This document shows positions 9,792-18,655 of a stretch of 64,000 nucleotides of DNA, piece after piece. The stretch is taken from the NCBI RefSeq assembly GCF_030504645.1, contig NZ_JAUKWQ010000003.1, positions 1 through 64,000 on the forward strand, in the 5' to 3' direction. Below the pieces are notes generated by a model. It saw only the letters and a program-made list of their open reading frames with translations. It did not search any database and was not told the DNA's origin. This stretch comes from Rhizobium oryzicola. Its GTDB lineage: Bacteria > Pseudomonadota > Alphaproteobacteria > Rhizobiales > Rhizobiaceae. Within the stretch, counting starts at the first letter, position 1, and every line of letters begins with the position of its first letter. Both the position numbers and the translations under genes were made by a program.

Positions 9792-10682
9792 ATGCACCAG
9801 GTGCACGAAGATCAACAGATTGAACTTAACCGACCCATTCCGGTGAAGCATTACGGTCGATGGCTGCTGACAGCATTCCTGCTCGCTTCAGCCGTAATCG
9901 TGGCGAGCAGCCTTGCAACCAATCCGAATTTTCACTGGGATGTGGTTGGTGAGTATCTCTTCGACGCTCAGATTCTACGCGGTGTCGGCTGGACGCTGGC
10001 GCTTACGCTGGTGGCAATGATCTTCTCGATCCTGATCGCTGCCGCCCTCGTCATCATGCGGGATTCTGGAAACCCGGTGCTGTCGACATTGAGCTGGCTC
10101 TGGGTCTGGTTTTTCCGGGGTACGCCCGTTTATACCCAGCTTGTGTTCTGGGGGCTACTGTCGGTGCTCTATCCAAGGATTTCACTTGAACTGCCAGGGC
10201 TTGGCGCCATCCTTGATCTACGAACAAAGGATGTGTTCACGCCGGCCATCGCAGCCATTGCTGGGCTTGCCTTCAACGAATCTGCCTATCTCGCGGAAAT
10301 CTTCCGGGCTGGCTTCAAAGCCGTCGATGGCGGGCAGACTGAAGCCGCACAGGCACTCGGTATGCGTCGCATGAAGATCCTTTGCCGCATCATCATTCCG
10401 CAAGCGATGCGTATGATCATTCCGCCCACCGGCAACGAAACCATCGGCATGCTGAAAACGACGTCGCTCGTGCTGGCCGTTCCGTTTGCCTACGATCTTA
10501 CCTTCGCAGCCAACACCATTTCAAACAGGCTGTATCTGCCGATCCCGCTGCTGGTCGTCGCTGGCCTCTGGTATCTCTCGATCACGTCCCTTCTGATGTG
10601 GGGGCAATCCTACCTGGAGCGCTATTTCGGCCGTGGCATCGATCGAAATCAAATCAGTATTGCCCCGAAGGAGAGCGCATGA
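9792..10682 (+). CDS. Polar amino-acid ABC transporter, permease (HisM/GlnP-like)
   Basis: Encodes 296 residues from the ATG at 9792, which has AGGAGG eight bases upstream; a GTG at 9729 would add 21 residues but lacks a good ribosome site. There are about five membrane spans and the ATPase-contact EAA loop ([14 protein letters not shown], then IIPQAMR). HisM/GlnP-type permeases pair as homo- or heterodimers; only one permease gene is present, so a homodimer is likely. Its TGA overlaps the next gene's ATG (ATGA at 10679-10682), indicating translational coupling. Confidence 0.88.
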   Translation: MHQVHEDQQIELNRPIPVKHYGRWLLTAFLLASAVIVASSLATNPNFHWDVVGEYLFDAQILRGVGWTLALTLVAMIFSILIAAALVIMRDSGNPVLSTLSWLWVWFFRGTPVYTQLVFWGLLSVLYPRISLELPGLGAILDLRTKDVFTPAIAAIAGLAFNESAYLAEIFRAGFKAVDGGQTEAAQALGMRRMKILCRIIIPQAMRMIIPPTGNETIGMLKTTSLVLAVPFAYDLTFAANTISNRLYLPIPLLVVAGLWYLSITSLLMWGQSYLERYFGRGIDRNQISIAPKESA

Positions 10683-11455
10683 GCACGGTCAGTTCCGATG
10701 TATGCGTCGATATCCGAAGCGTCCACAAATTCTATGGTGACTTCCAGGTGCTCTTCGACGTCAACCTTGAGATCGCAAAAGGCGAGGTTTGCGTCGTACT
10801 CGGTCCATCCGGTTCAGGAAAGTCCACGCTTCTGCGCTGCATCAATCATCTCGAAACGATTGCCGCTGGGCGGATCTACGTCAACGGCGACCTGATCGGC
10901 TACAGCGAGAGAAACGGAAAGCTCTACTGCTTGGCCGAGGAGGCAATCGCCGCCCAACGTCGCAACATCGGCATGGTCTTTCAGAGGTTCAATCTGTTTG
11001 GCCATATGACGGCGATCCAGAATGTGATGGCTGGACCGGTGCTTGTGAAGGGGCATTCGCGAAGATGCGCTGAACTGCTGGCGATGTCCCTGCTGGAGCG
11101 CGTCGGGCTTGCCGACCGGGCGCGCCAGTATCCCTCGCAATTGTCCGGTGGGCAGCAGCAGCGGGTTGCTATTGCGCGCGCCATGGCGATGCAGCCGGAT
11201 GTGCTGTTGTTCGACGAACCGACCTCAGCGCTTGATCCCGAACTTGTCGGCGAAGTGCTTGAAACGATGAAGGATCTGGCGCGAACGGGCATGACGATGA
11301 TTGTCGTAACCCACGAGGTGGGGTTTGCCCGCGAGGTGGCCGATCGTGTTGTCTTCATGGACCAGGGGCGCATCGTCGAAAAGGGTGCACCGGAAAGCGT
11401 TCTCGACAACCCGCGCAATCCTCGCACCCAAGCCTTCCTTTCGAAGGTTCTCTGA
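10679..11455 (+). CDS. Polar amino-acid ABC transporter, ATP-binding protein (GlnQ-like)
   Basis: A 258-residue ABC ATPase with Walker [10 protein letters not shown] (42-50), signature LSGGQQQR (155-162) and Walker B VLLFDEP (175-181), then the D-loop SALDPE. An insertion of about 15 residues around 72-90 ([13 protein letters not shown]) is typical of the HisP/OccP-like subgroup importing basic amino acids and opines. It starts within the permease stop codon and is followed after 31 bases by the M20 gene, so the operon continues. Confidence 0.9.
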   Translation: MSTVSSDVCVDIRSVHKFYGDFQVLFDVNLEIAKGEVCVVLGPSGSGKSTLLRCINHLETIAAGRIYVNGDLIGYSERNGKLYCLAEEAIAAQRRNIGMVFQRFNLFGHMTAIQNVMAGPVLVKGHSRRCAELLAMSLLERVGLADRARQYPSQLSGGQQQRVAIARAMAMQPDVLLFDEPTSALDPELVGEVLETMKDLARTGMTMIVVTHEVGFAREVADRVVFMDQGRIVEKGAPESVLDNPRNPRTQAFLSKVL

Positions 11456-11486
11456 TCTTATCCATTCACTTCTGGAAGACGGTATA

Positions 11487-12821
11487 ATGTCCCTGGTATA
11501 CGAACCCTCCGCAGCTTTCAGCGTCGCGGAAACTGAAGCTGTTTCCTTCGTCAGCGATCTCATCAGGATTCGCTCGGTCAACACGGGCGACCCGGACACC
11601 ATAGGGGACGGCGAAGCGATTGCCGCTGCCTATATCCGGGATCGTCTAAACGAGGTTGGACTCGCGTCCGATTATGTCGAGCCGGTGTCCGGTCGCGGCA
11701 ATGTGATCTGCCGGATTAAGGGATCGAACCCCAACGCACCGGCCCTCATACTGCATGCTCATCTGGATGTGGTGCCGGCTGATGACGCGGAATGGTCCGT
11801 GCCTCCCTTCTCCGGCGAGATCCGCGACGGAATGCTCTACGGCCGTGGCGCCGTCGACATGAAGAACATGGCTGGCATGATGCTGGCCGTCGCCCGTGAC
11901 TTGGCGCGAGAGCGGTTCGTTCCGGAACGCGATATCGTTTTCATGTGGTTTTCCGACGAGGAAAACGGCAGTGTTTACGGGTCGCAATGGCTGACGGAAA
12001 AGGAAGCCCACTTCTTTGAAGGCGCATCGGAAGCCATCAGCGAAGTTGGAGGTTTCTCCATCACTCTGCCAAACGGGAAACGCGCCTATCCTTTGGCAAC
12101 GGCGGAAAAAGGCGTTGCGCGCGTGAAATTGACGGCGCGTGGCACTGCCGGCCATGGTGCGCTGGTCAACGGAGACAACGCCGTCACACGTCTTGCCGAA
12201 GCCGTCCATCGCATCGGAACTCACACATTCCCCATTCATCGGACACCGCATCTCGATGCGATGTTACGCGGCCTAGAAGAATTGCTGGACACCAAGTTCG
12301 ATGATGACAAGCTCGATCAACAGCTTGGGCAGTTCGGTTTCTTTGCCTCGACGATCCGTGCCTCTCTGCGCAATACCGCAAACCCGACGATGATGAACGC
12401 GGGCTACAAGCGCAACGTCATTCCATCGACTGCTGAAGCCATTATCGATGGTCGGGTGCTGCCCGGGCTGCAGGACGAATTCGTACGGGAAGTGGAGGCA
12501 TTGGTTGGACCCGGTATCGATATCGAATGGACGTTTGGCTGGACGATTGAGTCACGCGTGGATGGTCCCCTGATGGAAAAGATGTCGGCAGCCATCCGCG
12601 CCGAAGATCCGGATGGGACGGTCATCCCCTATTTGCTGCCAGGAGGTACGGATAACAAGTTGCTTTCGAAGATTGGTATCTCCGGTTACGGCTTCGTGCC
12701 GATGAGAGTTCCCGCCGATTTCGATGTCTGGGGCCTGTTCCACGCGGTCGACGAACGCGTGCCCATCGCGGGGCTGGCCTTTGGCGTGCGGGTCTTCCTG
12801 CGTCTGCTCAAAGCCTGTTAG
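11487..12821 (+). CDS. M20-family metallopeptidase/deacylase (ArgE/DapE-like)
   Basis: A 444-residue cytosolic zinc hydrolase. Metal-binding and catalytic residues are visible: His92 and Asp94 in HAHLDVVP, bridging Asp124 in GRGAVDMKN, and the Glu pair at 158-159 in SDEENGS. A dimerisation lid domain follows and a final His lies near the C-terminus (GLFHAVDE). The family removes acyl or succinyl groups from amino acids or cleaves small peptides. Being the fourth gene of an amino-acid importer operon, it most likely processes the imported compound, for example an N-acyl amino acid. Exact substrate unknown. Confidence 0.82.
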   Translation: MSLVYEPSAAFSVAETEAVSFVSDLIRIRSVNTGDPDTIGDGEAIAAAYIRDRLNEVGLASDYVEPVSGRGNVICRIKGSNPNAPALILHAHLDVVPADDAEWSVPPFSGEIRDGMLYGRGAVDMKNMAGMMLAVARDLARERFVPERDIVFMWFSDEENGSVYGSQWLTEKEAHFFEGASEAISEVGGFSITLPNGKRAYPLATAEKGVARVKLTARGTAGHGALVNGDNAVTRLAEAVHRIGTHTFPIHRTPHLDAMLRGLEELLDTKFDDDKLDQQLGQFGFFASTIRASLRNTANPTMMNAGYKRNVIPSTAEAIIDGRVLPGLQDEFVREVEALVGPGIDIEWTFGWTIESRVDGPLMEKMSAAIRAEDPDGTVIPYLLPGGTDNKLLSKIGISGYGFVPMRVPADFDVWGLFHAVDERVPIAGLAFGVRVFLRLLKAC

Positions 12822-12833
12822 CAACGCTCGGTC

Positions 12834-14069
12834 ATGCGTTTATTGCGACCCTTGGGTCACGGCCAGTTTCTCGGGCTGTGGACGGCGTATACATTGTCGA
12901 TCGCTGCGACAACGGTATTGCCAACGATCCTGGCATTGATGATTCTCGATTGGCAAACTGGCATCGGGGATCTCGGCATTGCACTTTCCTCCAGGACGGC
13001 CGGATTTCTCGTGGGGGCATTGCTGGGCGGACAGATCGCTGATCGGTTCCCGCGGCATGCCGTCATTGCCTTTGCGTCGCTATCTCGCGGCTTGGCGGTG
13101 ATCTTCATTGCTCTTTTCTTTGGTCGCGACATCACACTGATCGCACTCTGCCTGTTCATTGCCGGAGCTGGTGAGGGTGCATTCCGCAGTGCCTATCAAT
13201 CAGTATTGGTCGAGGTTCTGGAGCAGGATCTTCTGCAGCAGGCCAATGCCTTAACGACGCTCAGTGCCCGCATCCTGCAGACCGGCGGTCCGCTTGCGGC
13301 AGTTGCCGTCTACAGCCTCTTCGGCGCAGCGACCGCTCTGCTGATTGCGGGATCGCTTTGGGTCTCGGGCGCGCTCCTTATCGTCATTATGTGGCGAACG
13401 TTCTCGACTATCAGCCCTGAAGAAGAACATTACGGCGGATCTTCTGCCGGATTTTGGACATCATACCGCGACGGCCTTCGCGAAGCGCTCAGACATCACT
13501 GGTTCCTTGCGGGTCTTGCCGCATTGCTTGTCTGGTTGGCACTGGGGAACAGCGTCCAGCAACTTCTGCTGCCCGTGATCAGCCGAGATCTGCTTGGCGG
13601 TAATACCTTTATGGGACTTGCGCTGTCGTCCTATGCGGCTGGTGCGCTCATAGGCGCCCTGTACCTTGGTAGCACGAAGGCGCAGCCATTAGGATGCATT
13701 GCCTTCATTGGCCTTGCCCTATACGGCTTGGTACCGCTCGCCCTTGCTAGCGGTGAAAACTGGTTCATCCTGGCGGCATATTTCCTGGGCGGCCTTGGGA
13801 TAGAGCTGTTCAACATCCCCTGGTTTACCACCATCCAGAGCAGAATACCGCGCGATTTACTTGGGCGCATATCGTCGATCGACTTCCTCGTATCCTATGG
13901 CATTTCCCCTCTCGCGCTCGCCGGATTGCCCAGCATCACCCTGGCAGTGGGAAGGACTGAAGTGTTGATCGTCGCCGGCGTACTGGTGATATTCGCGCCG
14001 CTCGCCTGCTGGATCCTTCTCATCACTTCCGAATTTCGTCGAACGCAAAAGACGCAGGACAAATCATGA
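12834..14069 (+). CDS. Major facilitator superfamily transporter (DHA3-like)
   Basis: A 411-residue protein with about 12 hydrophobic segments and the MFS inter-helix motif GGQIADRFPR between spans 2 and 3. The general look (acidic GAGEGAFRSAYQ after span 4) resembles the EntS/DHA3-type exporters. It lies 12 bases after the M20 gene and should be cotranscribed; a plausible role is to expel a product of the pathway, for example a thiol or acid, or the drug-like substrate itself. Its stop overlaps the convergent copD stop by six bases (14064-14069). Confidence 0.78.
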   Translation: MRLLRPLGHGQFLGLWTAYTLSIAATTVLPTILALMILDWQTGIGDLGIALSSRTAGFLVGALLGGQIADRFPRHAVIAFASLSRGLAVIFIALFFGRDITLIALCLFIAGAGEGAFRSAYQSVLVEVLEQDLLQQANALTTLSARILQTGGPLAAVAVYSLFGAATALLIAGSLWVSGALLIVIMWRTFSTISPEEEHYGGSSAGFWTSYRDGLREALRHHWFLAGLAALLVWLALGNSVQQLLLPVISRDLLGGNTFMGLALSSYAAGALIGALYLGSTKAQPLGCIAFIGLALYGLVPLALASGENWFILAAYFLGGLGIELFNIPWFTTIQSRIPRDLLGRISSIDFLVSYGISPLALAGLPSITLAVGRTEVLIVAGVLVIFAPLACWILLITSEFRRTQKTQDKS

Positions 14070-14945
14070 AGGATCGAGCGTACCGAACCAGGCGACAAGA
14101 CCAAGAACAAGTGATGCTAGGATACACTCGACCAGCGTCATCATGCGTAGATGCGCATATGCCCGCTCCCGGGAAAGCCCTATTCTGGGAACCACAACAT
14201 AACGATTGAAGACTGCGACGAGGACCATAATGCTGACGATCAGGATTTTGATCGCCAGAAGACGCAGATATTCCGAGTTCGGATCAAGCGATGTTCCCTG
14301 GAGTATCAGCGATGAGTTGATCACTCCTGTCAGGAGGACGAGGAGAACGGTAACGTGACCGTATCTCGAAAAGCGGATAAGCGCTTTTTCGCGCTCCGGG
14401 ATGCTATCGGCATGCGAAGCATGGCTAAGTGTCAGGAGGACAGGCACAAGTGCTCCGGCCCAGGCGCCACCAGACAGGATGTGCAGGCAGTCGTTGATGC
14501 GGTGGACAACATCCCGCCATCCATCATTCATCGTCGCATGCCCTGTCATGCTGGAGGTTGCCAGAAGCGCTCCACTTGCCATGACGATGAGGGGAAGCGC
14601 GTGCCTTCTAGCGCGCGATGCCAGACAGAGCGCGATCAGGCAGGCCGATTGGGCGAGCCAAGCCTGCCCGATCGAGGTCGAGAAAAGAACGTCCTTGATG
14701 ACGGTGGGGGAGACGGCATCAGTCCATCCGTCTGCGATCAGTGCCGTTCTGACAGGCAGCAGCAACACGGTCGCAGTGAACACTGTGACCAAGGCTATGC
14801 GGTTTCCGCGTCGTAGCGGCAGTTCCAGGACTGGCAGAAGCGGCCCGCGAACGCAGGCCGCGAGATAGGCGTTGGCGCCCCACAGATAAATGGCGGCGCC
14901 AAAGAAAGCCCATCGGCACAGGATGAATACCGTCTCCGGGGACAT
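14064..14945 (-). CDS. copD: Copper resistance/import membrane protein CopD
   Basis: From the ATG at 14945, which shares its A with the copC stop (TGATG), the product has 293 residues and about eight membrane spans. It matches the CopD family, inner-membrane partners of CopC thought to move copper into the cytoplasm or to cuproenzyme assembly. Conserved His and Met residues within the spans (HATMND, HILSGGAWAG) fit copper handling. It is the last gene of the copper operon PCuAC-Sco1-DJ-1/PfpI-CopC-CopD. Confidence 0.85.
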   Translation of the reverse strand: MSPETVFILCRWAFFGAAIYLWGANAYLAACVRGPLLPVLELPLRRGNRIALVTVFTATVLLLPVRTALIADGWTDAVSPTVIKDVLFSTSIGQAWLAQSACLIALCLASRARRHALPLIVMASGALLATSSMTGHATMNDGWRDVVHRINDCLHILSGGAWAGALVPVLLTLSHASHADSIPEREKALIRFSRYGHVTVLLVLLTGVINSSLILQGTSLDPNSEYLRLLAIKILIVSIMVLVAVFNRYVVVPRIGLSRERAYAHLRMMTLVECILASLVLGLVAWFGTLDPS

Positions 14946-15313
14946 CAGGGCTTCACGGAAAAGCCGTAGGTGCCCTCGGTCCTGTGCCCATCCGTGGAAA
15001 GAACGTGCCACTCGACAGTGTAGTCACCCGCCGAGAGCTTCACAGGGACAGTCACCATCAGCGTCTTGTCGGCATCCATGAGCATCGGTGCTCCAGTCTT
15101 GATCTCGGACTTATCGGGACCAATGAGCTTGATGCCGGAAAACTTGAGGTTCAGGGGTTCGGAAAAGGTCAGGTCCAGTTCCTTGGGAGAATCACTGACG
15201 GCCGCCTTGTCGGCAGGTGTCGCGGCTTTCAGATGCGCGTGGGCCAAGGCCGGACCCGCAAAGGCGAGAGTGATCATGATGGCGGCCAAGCGAGAGGCAG
15301 ATGTCTTGGACAT
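14945..15313 (-). CDS. copC: Periplasmic copper-binding protein CopC
   Basis: A 122-residue exported protein starting at 15313 with AAGGAA upstream. After signal cleavage at PALA (residue 24) the mature protein would start with His25 (HAHLKAATPA), the N-terminal His ligand of the Cu(II) site in CopC. The C-terminal DGHRTEGTYGF supplies the other Asp/His ligands. The LDLTFSEPL segment is also characteristic. There is no Met-rich Cu(I) loop, so it is the single-site Cu(II) type. It overlaps copD by one base and lies 100 bases after the DJ-1/PfpI gene. Confidence 0.9.
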   Translation of the reverse strand: MSKTSASRLAAIMITLAFAGPALAHAHLKAATPADKAAVSDSPKELDLTFSEPLNLKFSGIKLIGPDKSEIKTGAPMLMDADKTLMVTVPVKLSAGDYTVEWHVLSTDGHRTEGTYGFSVKP

Positions 15314-15413
15314 GGAAGCGTTCCTTATTGATGTGAGTATATGAGACGAAGGGTGGTTTGTTGTCTTGAGGATGACGGGCCGGCGAACAAGGGCGGCAAG
15401 CGTGGGCAGGTCA

Positions 15414-16196
15414 CTAGAGCTTGGTGCGGGGATGCCAGCGTTCTGCAGCAGCCCGGGCTCCATCGAGGGCAGGCTTTCGTCGTTTGAGAAGAGCAGCCGT
15501 CAGATCATGACCTGCCTTCTCGGGCGATCCCGCAGTGAAGGGCGGTTCGGGATCGTATTCCAGGAGTAACTGGATTGATTTCGCCGCATCTTCCCCCAGA
15601 AGCTTTGCCGCGATCGCCAGGCCGAAATCCAGGCCTGCTGTGACGCCCGCTCCAGTGATGACATTTCCATCGACGACCACGCGCTCGGACACCGGGGTGG
15701 CACCGAAGATCGGTAGCAGATCGCGTGTATACCAGTGCGACGTTGCGCGTTTGCCCTGGAGCAATCCGGCGGCACCCAGCACCAGCGATCCCGTGCAGAC
15801 ACTGGTGATATAGGTGGCATTTGAACCACGAGCTTGGACGAAATCGAGAACCTCCTGATCCTCTATCATTGCCGTGGTGCCGCCGAGCCCTCCTGGTACG
15901 AACAGAATGTCAGCATCCTGGGGGCACTGGGCAAATGTCGTCGTCGGGGCAATGCTGATCCCTGTGTCTGTCTTGACGGGGTCGTTTGTTTTCCAGGCAA
16001 GGTGGACATCCGCCATCATCATGTTGAAGCAGGTCAGCGGTCCCGTGAGGTCCAGCAGGATCATGCCTGGATAGATCAGGACAACGACAACAGGCTTTTT
16101 GCCCTGAGGCTGCATGGTCTGCGCCAGACCAATCGAGCTTGCGGACAGCATCCCAAGCGAAGCGAGCGTCACTGCATTGAAGGTGCGGCGTTTCAT
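15414..16196 (-). CDS. Exported DJ-1/PfpI enzyme, isocyanide-hydratase-like, in copper operon
   Basis: A 260-residue protein. The N-terminus has a twin-arginine-like signal (KRRTFNAVTLASLG, hydrophobic to about residue 25), so it should act in the periplasm. The rest is a DJ-1/PfpI fold: Asp49 in LLDLTGP, nucleophile Cys134 followed by Thr135 in SVCTGSL, and the ATSHW motif with His154. Asp in the first position and Cys-Thr at the elbow are the hallmarks of isocyanide hydratase (InhA/ICH), which converts isonitriles to N-formamides, rather than of DJ-1, which has Glu. Its start overlaps the Sco1 stop (ATGA, 16193-16196), so it is translationally coupled to copper genes. A general thiol or glyoxalase-like role is the alternative. 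Confidence 0.78.
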   Translation of the reverse strand: MKRRTFNAVTLASLGMLSASSIGLAQTMQPQGKKPVVVVLIYPGMILLDLTGPLTCFNMMMADVHLAWKTNDPVKTDTGISIAPTTTFAQCPQDADILFVPGGLGGTTAMIEDQEVLDFVQARGSNATYITSVCTGSLVLGAAGLLQGKRATSHWYTRDLLPIFGATPVSERVVVDGNVITGAGVTAGLDFGLAIAAKLLGEDAAKSIQLLLEYDPEPPFTAGSPEKAGHDLTAALLKRRKPALDGARAAAERWHPRTKL

Positions 16197-16798
16197 GCCT
16201 TTGCATCCTTTTCCTTGAGAAGAAGTCCGCGAATGCGCGTGAGTGCTTCCTGTTTGTCGACACCATAGGGCAGCATGCCCTTCAACCGGCCATCCGGACC
16301 GACGAGAAGAAGAGAAACGGTATGGCTCATGTGATAGTCGCCATCTTCGCTCGGCAGCTTGGCGGCATGAATCATCCATCCATCGACGACCTTCTTCATT
16401 TCTTCCGGCTTGCCGGTGATCCCGGTGATCCGGTCGGTAAAGGCGGTCACATAGCCGTGCATGACATCGGGCGTGTCACGCTCCGGATCAATGGAGAAGA
16501 AATAGGCCTTCAGGCGCTCACCTTCCGGTCCGAGCGTCTTCAACCAGTCCGCAACCTCGAAAAGGGTTGTCGGGCAGACTTCCGGGCAATGGGTATAGCC
16601 GAAATAGACGAGCGCCGGAGATCCCTGGAATATGGATGGCCCGACCGGGTTGCCACGATCGTCGCTCAGCGCGAACTGTGCTCGAAACGGTCCAGGCCGC
16701 TGGCTGTCAAACGCCACCCAGACCGTGACGCCGATCAGGCACGCAACGAAGATGCCAGCCACCGAGAGGGCGAGAATGCCAAGAGGATTGCGGATCAT
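16193..16798 (-). CDS. SCO1/SenC-family copper chaperone
   Basis: A 201-residue thioredoxin-fold protein anchored by an N-terminal membrane segment (about 7-30). The copper ligands are Cys71 and Cys75 in THCPEVCP, and the distal His is in the YHMSHT segment near residue 165. Sco proteins deliver copper to the CuA site of cytochrome oxidase or act as thiol oxidoreductases. It overlaps the upstream PCuAC gene and the downstream DJ-1/PfpI gene by four bases each, so the three are tightly coupled. Confidence 0.9.
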   Translation of the reverse strand: MIRNPLGILALSVAGIFVACLIGVTVWVAFDSQRPGPFRAQFALSDDRGNPVGPSIFQGSPALVYFGYTHCPEVCPTTLFEVADWLKTLGPEGERLKAYFFSIDPERDTPDVMHGYVTAFTDRITGITGKPEEMKKVVDGWMIHAAKLPSEDGDYHMSHTVSLLLVGPDGRLKGMLPYGVDKQEALTRIRGLLLKEKDAKA

Positions 16799-17328
16799 TT
16801 CGCAGGATCCGTATGGCCATGATGGCCGCTATGATCGTCCATGCCACCATCCTGCTTCATGCTGGAGGCGTCCCCTGCCGCAGGACCGACCGCAAACTCC
16901 ACGTTGACGGGTCCGGCTTTCTCGAACGTCAGGGTCGCCTTGATGATCTCGCCCTCCTTGAAGGGCTGAGCGACATTCATGAACATCACATGGTAGCTGC
17001 CGGGCTTCAGTTCGACTGTCGCGCGTTTCGGGACCGGTATCCCGCCCTGCAGCTCGCGCATGATCATGATGCCGCCATCAATCTTCATCTCATGCAACTG
17101 AACGGAGGCAGCGCGGTCCGAGGTTGCGCTGACCAGCCGATCATCGGTTGCGCCTTCGTTGGTGAGCTTCAGATAACCGCCGCCGACCTTGGCGCCAGGA
17201 AGCATCGCGCGGGTATAGGGGTGACCGATCTCGATGTCGCCGACCTTGAAGCCATGGGCAAGAGCCGGTGAGACGGCGATGATAGTCGCCAGGGCGAGCC
17301 CAAGTTGTTTCAGCGTGTGGATCTTCAT
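16795..17328 (-). CDS. Periplasmic copper chaperone PCu(A)C
   Basis: A 177-residue exported protein with a signal peptide ending near PALA (residue 24). The Cu(I) ligands of the PCuAC family are present: His79 and Met81, Met90, and His113-x-Met115. The tail DDHSGHHGHTDP is an extra His-rich copper-binding extension. PCuAC works with Sco1 to load cytochrome c oxidase, and here it is the first gene of the copper operon, overlapping sco1 by four bases. It is probably regulated by copper or oxygen; the nearby Crp/Fnr gene is a candidate. Confidence 0.9.
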   Translation of the reverse strand: MKIHTLKQLGLALATIIAVSPALAHGFKVGDIEIGHPYTRAMLPGAKVGGGYLKLTNEGATDDRLVSATSDRAASVQLHEMKIDGGIMIMRELQGGIPVPKRATVELKPGSYHVMFMNVAQPFKEGEIIKATLTFEKAGPVNVEFAVGPAAGDASSMKQDGGMDDHSGHHGHTDPAK

Positions 17329-17495
17329 TATACTGCCTCCGTTGGATGACGAGTGTTGTTAAGTGAAGGAGCGATGGGGAGAATCACGGGCTGCCCCGAC
17401 GAACATTCGAGGAATTCAGCCTTGATGCCGTAGCATTCGCCCAAGCTCAGTTCCGTCACGACATCGCCGAACGCGCCATGGCTAATGAGCCTTGA

Positions 17496-18179
17496 TCAGG
17501 CTGCGGGCGTGGCACCAGTCGCAAGCGTGCGAAGTGCTTGCGGGTCGCGAATGGTGATCAGTTCAGGCTGGTTGAACCCGATCACGCGATCGCGTTTCAA
17601 ACGGCTTAGGCAGCGACTGACCGTTTCCTGGGTCAGGCCAAGCCAGTCCGCCAATTCGTAGTGCGACAGATGAAGCAGGAAGGTGATCTGTCCGCTGTTC
17701 CGTCCATATCCGTGGCGGGCAAACTGTCCGGCAAGATCCAGCAGGGTAGACGCGACGCGCTCAGCCGCCGTCTTGCGGCCAAGCAACAGCCCGTGCGCTT
17801 GAGCGCGCTTCAGCATTCGCCGTGCTGCCTCGTTGATCACTTCAGCGTTCTGCTCGGTCTCGATCTCCTCGACCCTGCTCTCGCAAATCGCCATGGCCCG
17901 GCACGCATGAAGATCGACATGCTCGCCGCTAATGACCCAGCCAGGGCCGAAGACGTCCAGGATTTGCCGACGCTCGTCGCTCAGGTCACGATAGAGGGCG
18001 ACGCACCCTCGCGAGAGACGGAATGTGATTGGAGCACCAAGCCGAGCCAGCGGAATCCCGGTTTGCGCCGAAAAGCTGCGCGAACGGGCCTCAGAGACTT
18101 GTCGGAAAGATGTCAGGACCTGTGCGAGGGACGCTTCATCCCTGGATGACATGCTTAACATGCGCGTGTTTCCAGCCAT
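17496..18179 (-). CDS. Crp/Fnr-family transcriptional regulator without N-terminal Cys cluster
   Basis: A 227-residue regulator: cyclic-nucleotide-binding-like beta-roll (about 45-115), dimerisation helix, and C-terminal HTH (YELADWLGLTQETVSRCLSRL, about 172-192) of the FixK/FnrN style. The N-terminal cysteine group that carries the Fe-S cluster in Fnr is absent, so it is more like FixK or the copper/nitric-oxide branches. It lies 167 bases upstream of PCuAC on the same strand and after the DUF2946-like gene, suggesting it controls the copper and respiratory genes. The intergenic regions show no perfect TTGAT-N4-ATCAA box. Confidence 0.8.
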   Translation of the reverse strand: MAGNTRMLSMSSRDEASLAQVLTSFRQVSEARSRSFSAQTGIPLARLGAPITFRLSRGCVALYRDLSDERRQILDVFGPGWVISGEHVDLHACRAMAICESRVEEIETEQNAEVINEAARRMLKRAQAHGLLLGRKTAAERVASTLLDLAGQFARHGYGRNSGQITFLLHLSHYELADWLGLTQETVSRCLSRLKRDRVIGFNQPELITIRDPQALRTLATGATPAA

Positions 18180-18230
18180 GTGCCGGAACAGCGCAGCAAC
18201 GCGAAATCCAACGGCACAGATTGTCGAATG

Positions 18231-18253
18231 GTGACCGCTAAGAAAGCGGTCAC
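18231..18253 (-). repeat. Perfect 8-bp hairpin between DUF2946-like and Crp genes
   Basis: GTGACCGC (18231-18238) and GCGGTCAC (18246-18253) flank a seven-base loop, three bases after the stop of the small exported protein. It could terminate or attenuate transcription into the Crp/Fnr gene, or stabilise the mRNA end. No T-run follows on the minus strand, so a classical terminator is doubtful. Confidence 0.45.
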
Positions 18254-18256
18254 GGT

Positions 18257-18655
18257 TCAGGCAATCAGGCCGAATGGAGGCGCACGTGGTGATGCATTGG
18301 GAGGAAAGAGCTGCCTGTAGAAGGCTTCATAACGAACCGGAGTATACCGATCTGACTCGCGGGAGACCGCTACGCCGCCCACTGCAGGTGGTTCAGGCAG
18401 CAGGATCGCTGAGGCGAGCCGGCAGGCTTCGCAACCGTTTCCAAAATCATGGCTGTGCTTTTTGCTGGCCCCGTCTTCAGACGACAAGCAAAACACAGGA
18501 ACGGTTCCATCTGGCAGAGTGTAGGCCGCGAGCTCGGCAGGCGTGAGCGTGCTCGCTGAAACAGTCGGAGGTTTATGCGACAAGCCGACAAACAATAGGG
18601 CGACTGCGCACAATATGCGCGTCAGAACTCCCGCTTGTTTGCTGCTTCGCTTCAT
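18257..18655 (-). CDS. Small exported Cys/His protein, DUF2946-like
   Basis: A 132-residue protein from the ATG at 18655, with AGGGG upstream; a longer frame upstream is unsupported. It has a hydrophobic segment at about 13-27, then Cys56, His67/His69 and the pair Cys75-x-x-Cys78 (GCEACRL), followed by LLPEPP. This pattern (short, N-terminal anchor, Cys pair, Pro-rich after) matches DUF2946-type proteins seen beside copper and TonB genes. A role in periplasmic metal binding is inferred from the residues and the adjacent copper operon; no activity is known. Confidence 0.6.
   Translation of the reverse strand: MKRSSKQAGVLTRILCAVALLFVGLSHKPPTVSASTLTPAELAAYTLPDGTVPVFCLSSEDGASKKHSHDFGNGCEACRLASAILLPEPPAVGGVAVSRESDRYTPVRYEAFYRQLFPPNASPRAPPFGLIA

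Noticed and set aside
17480..17510. TTGATCAGG near the Crp gene as an Fnr box
   Set aside because: Only one half-site matches; the second half of TTGAT-N4-ATCAA is missing, and it overlaps the gene's 3' end.
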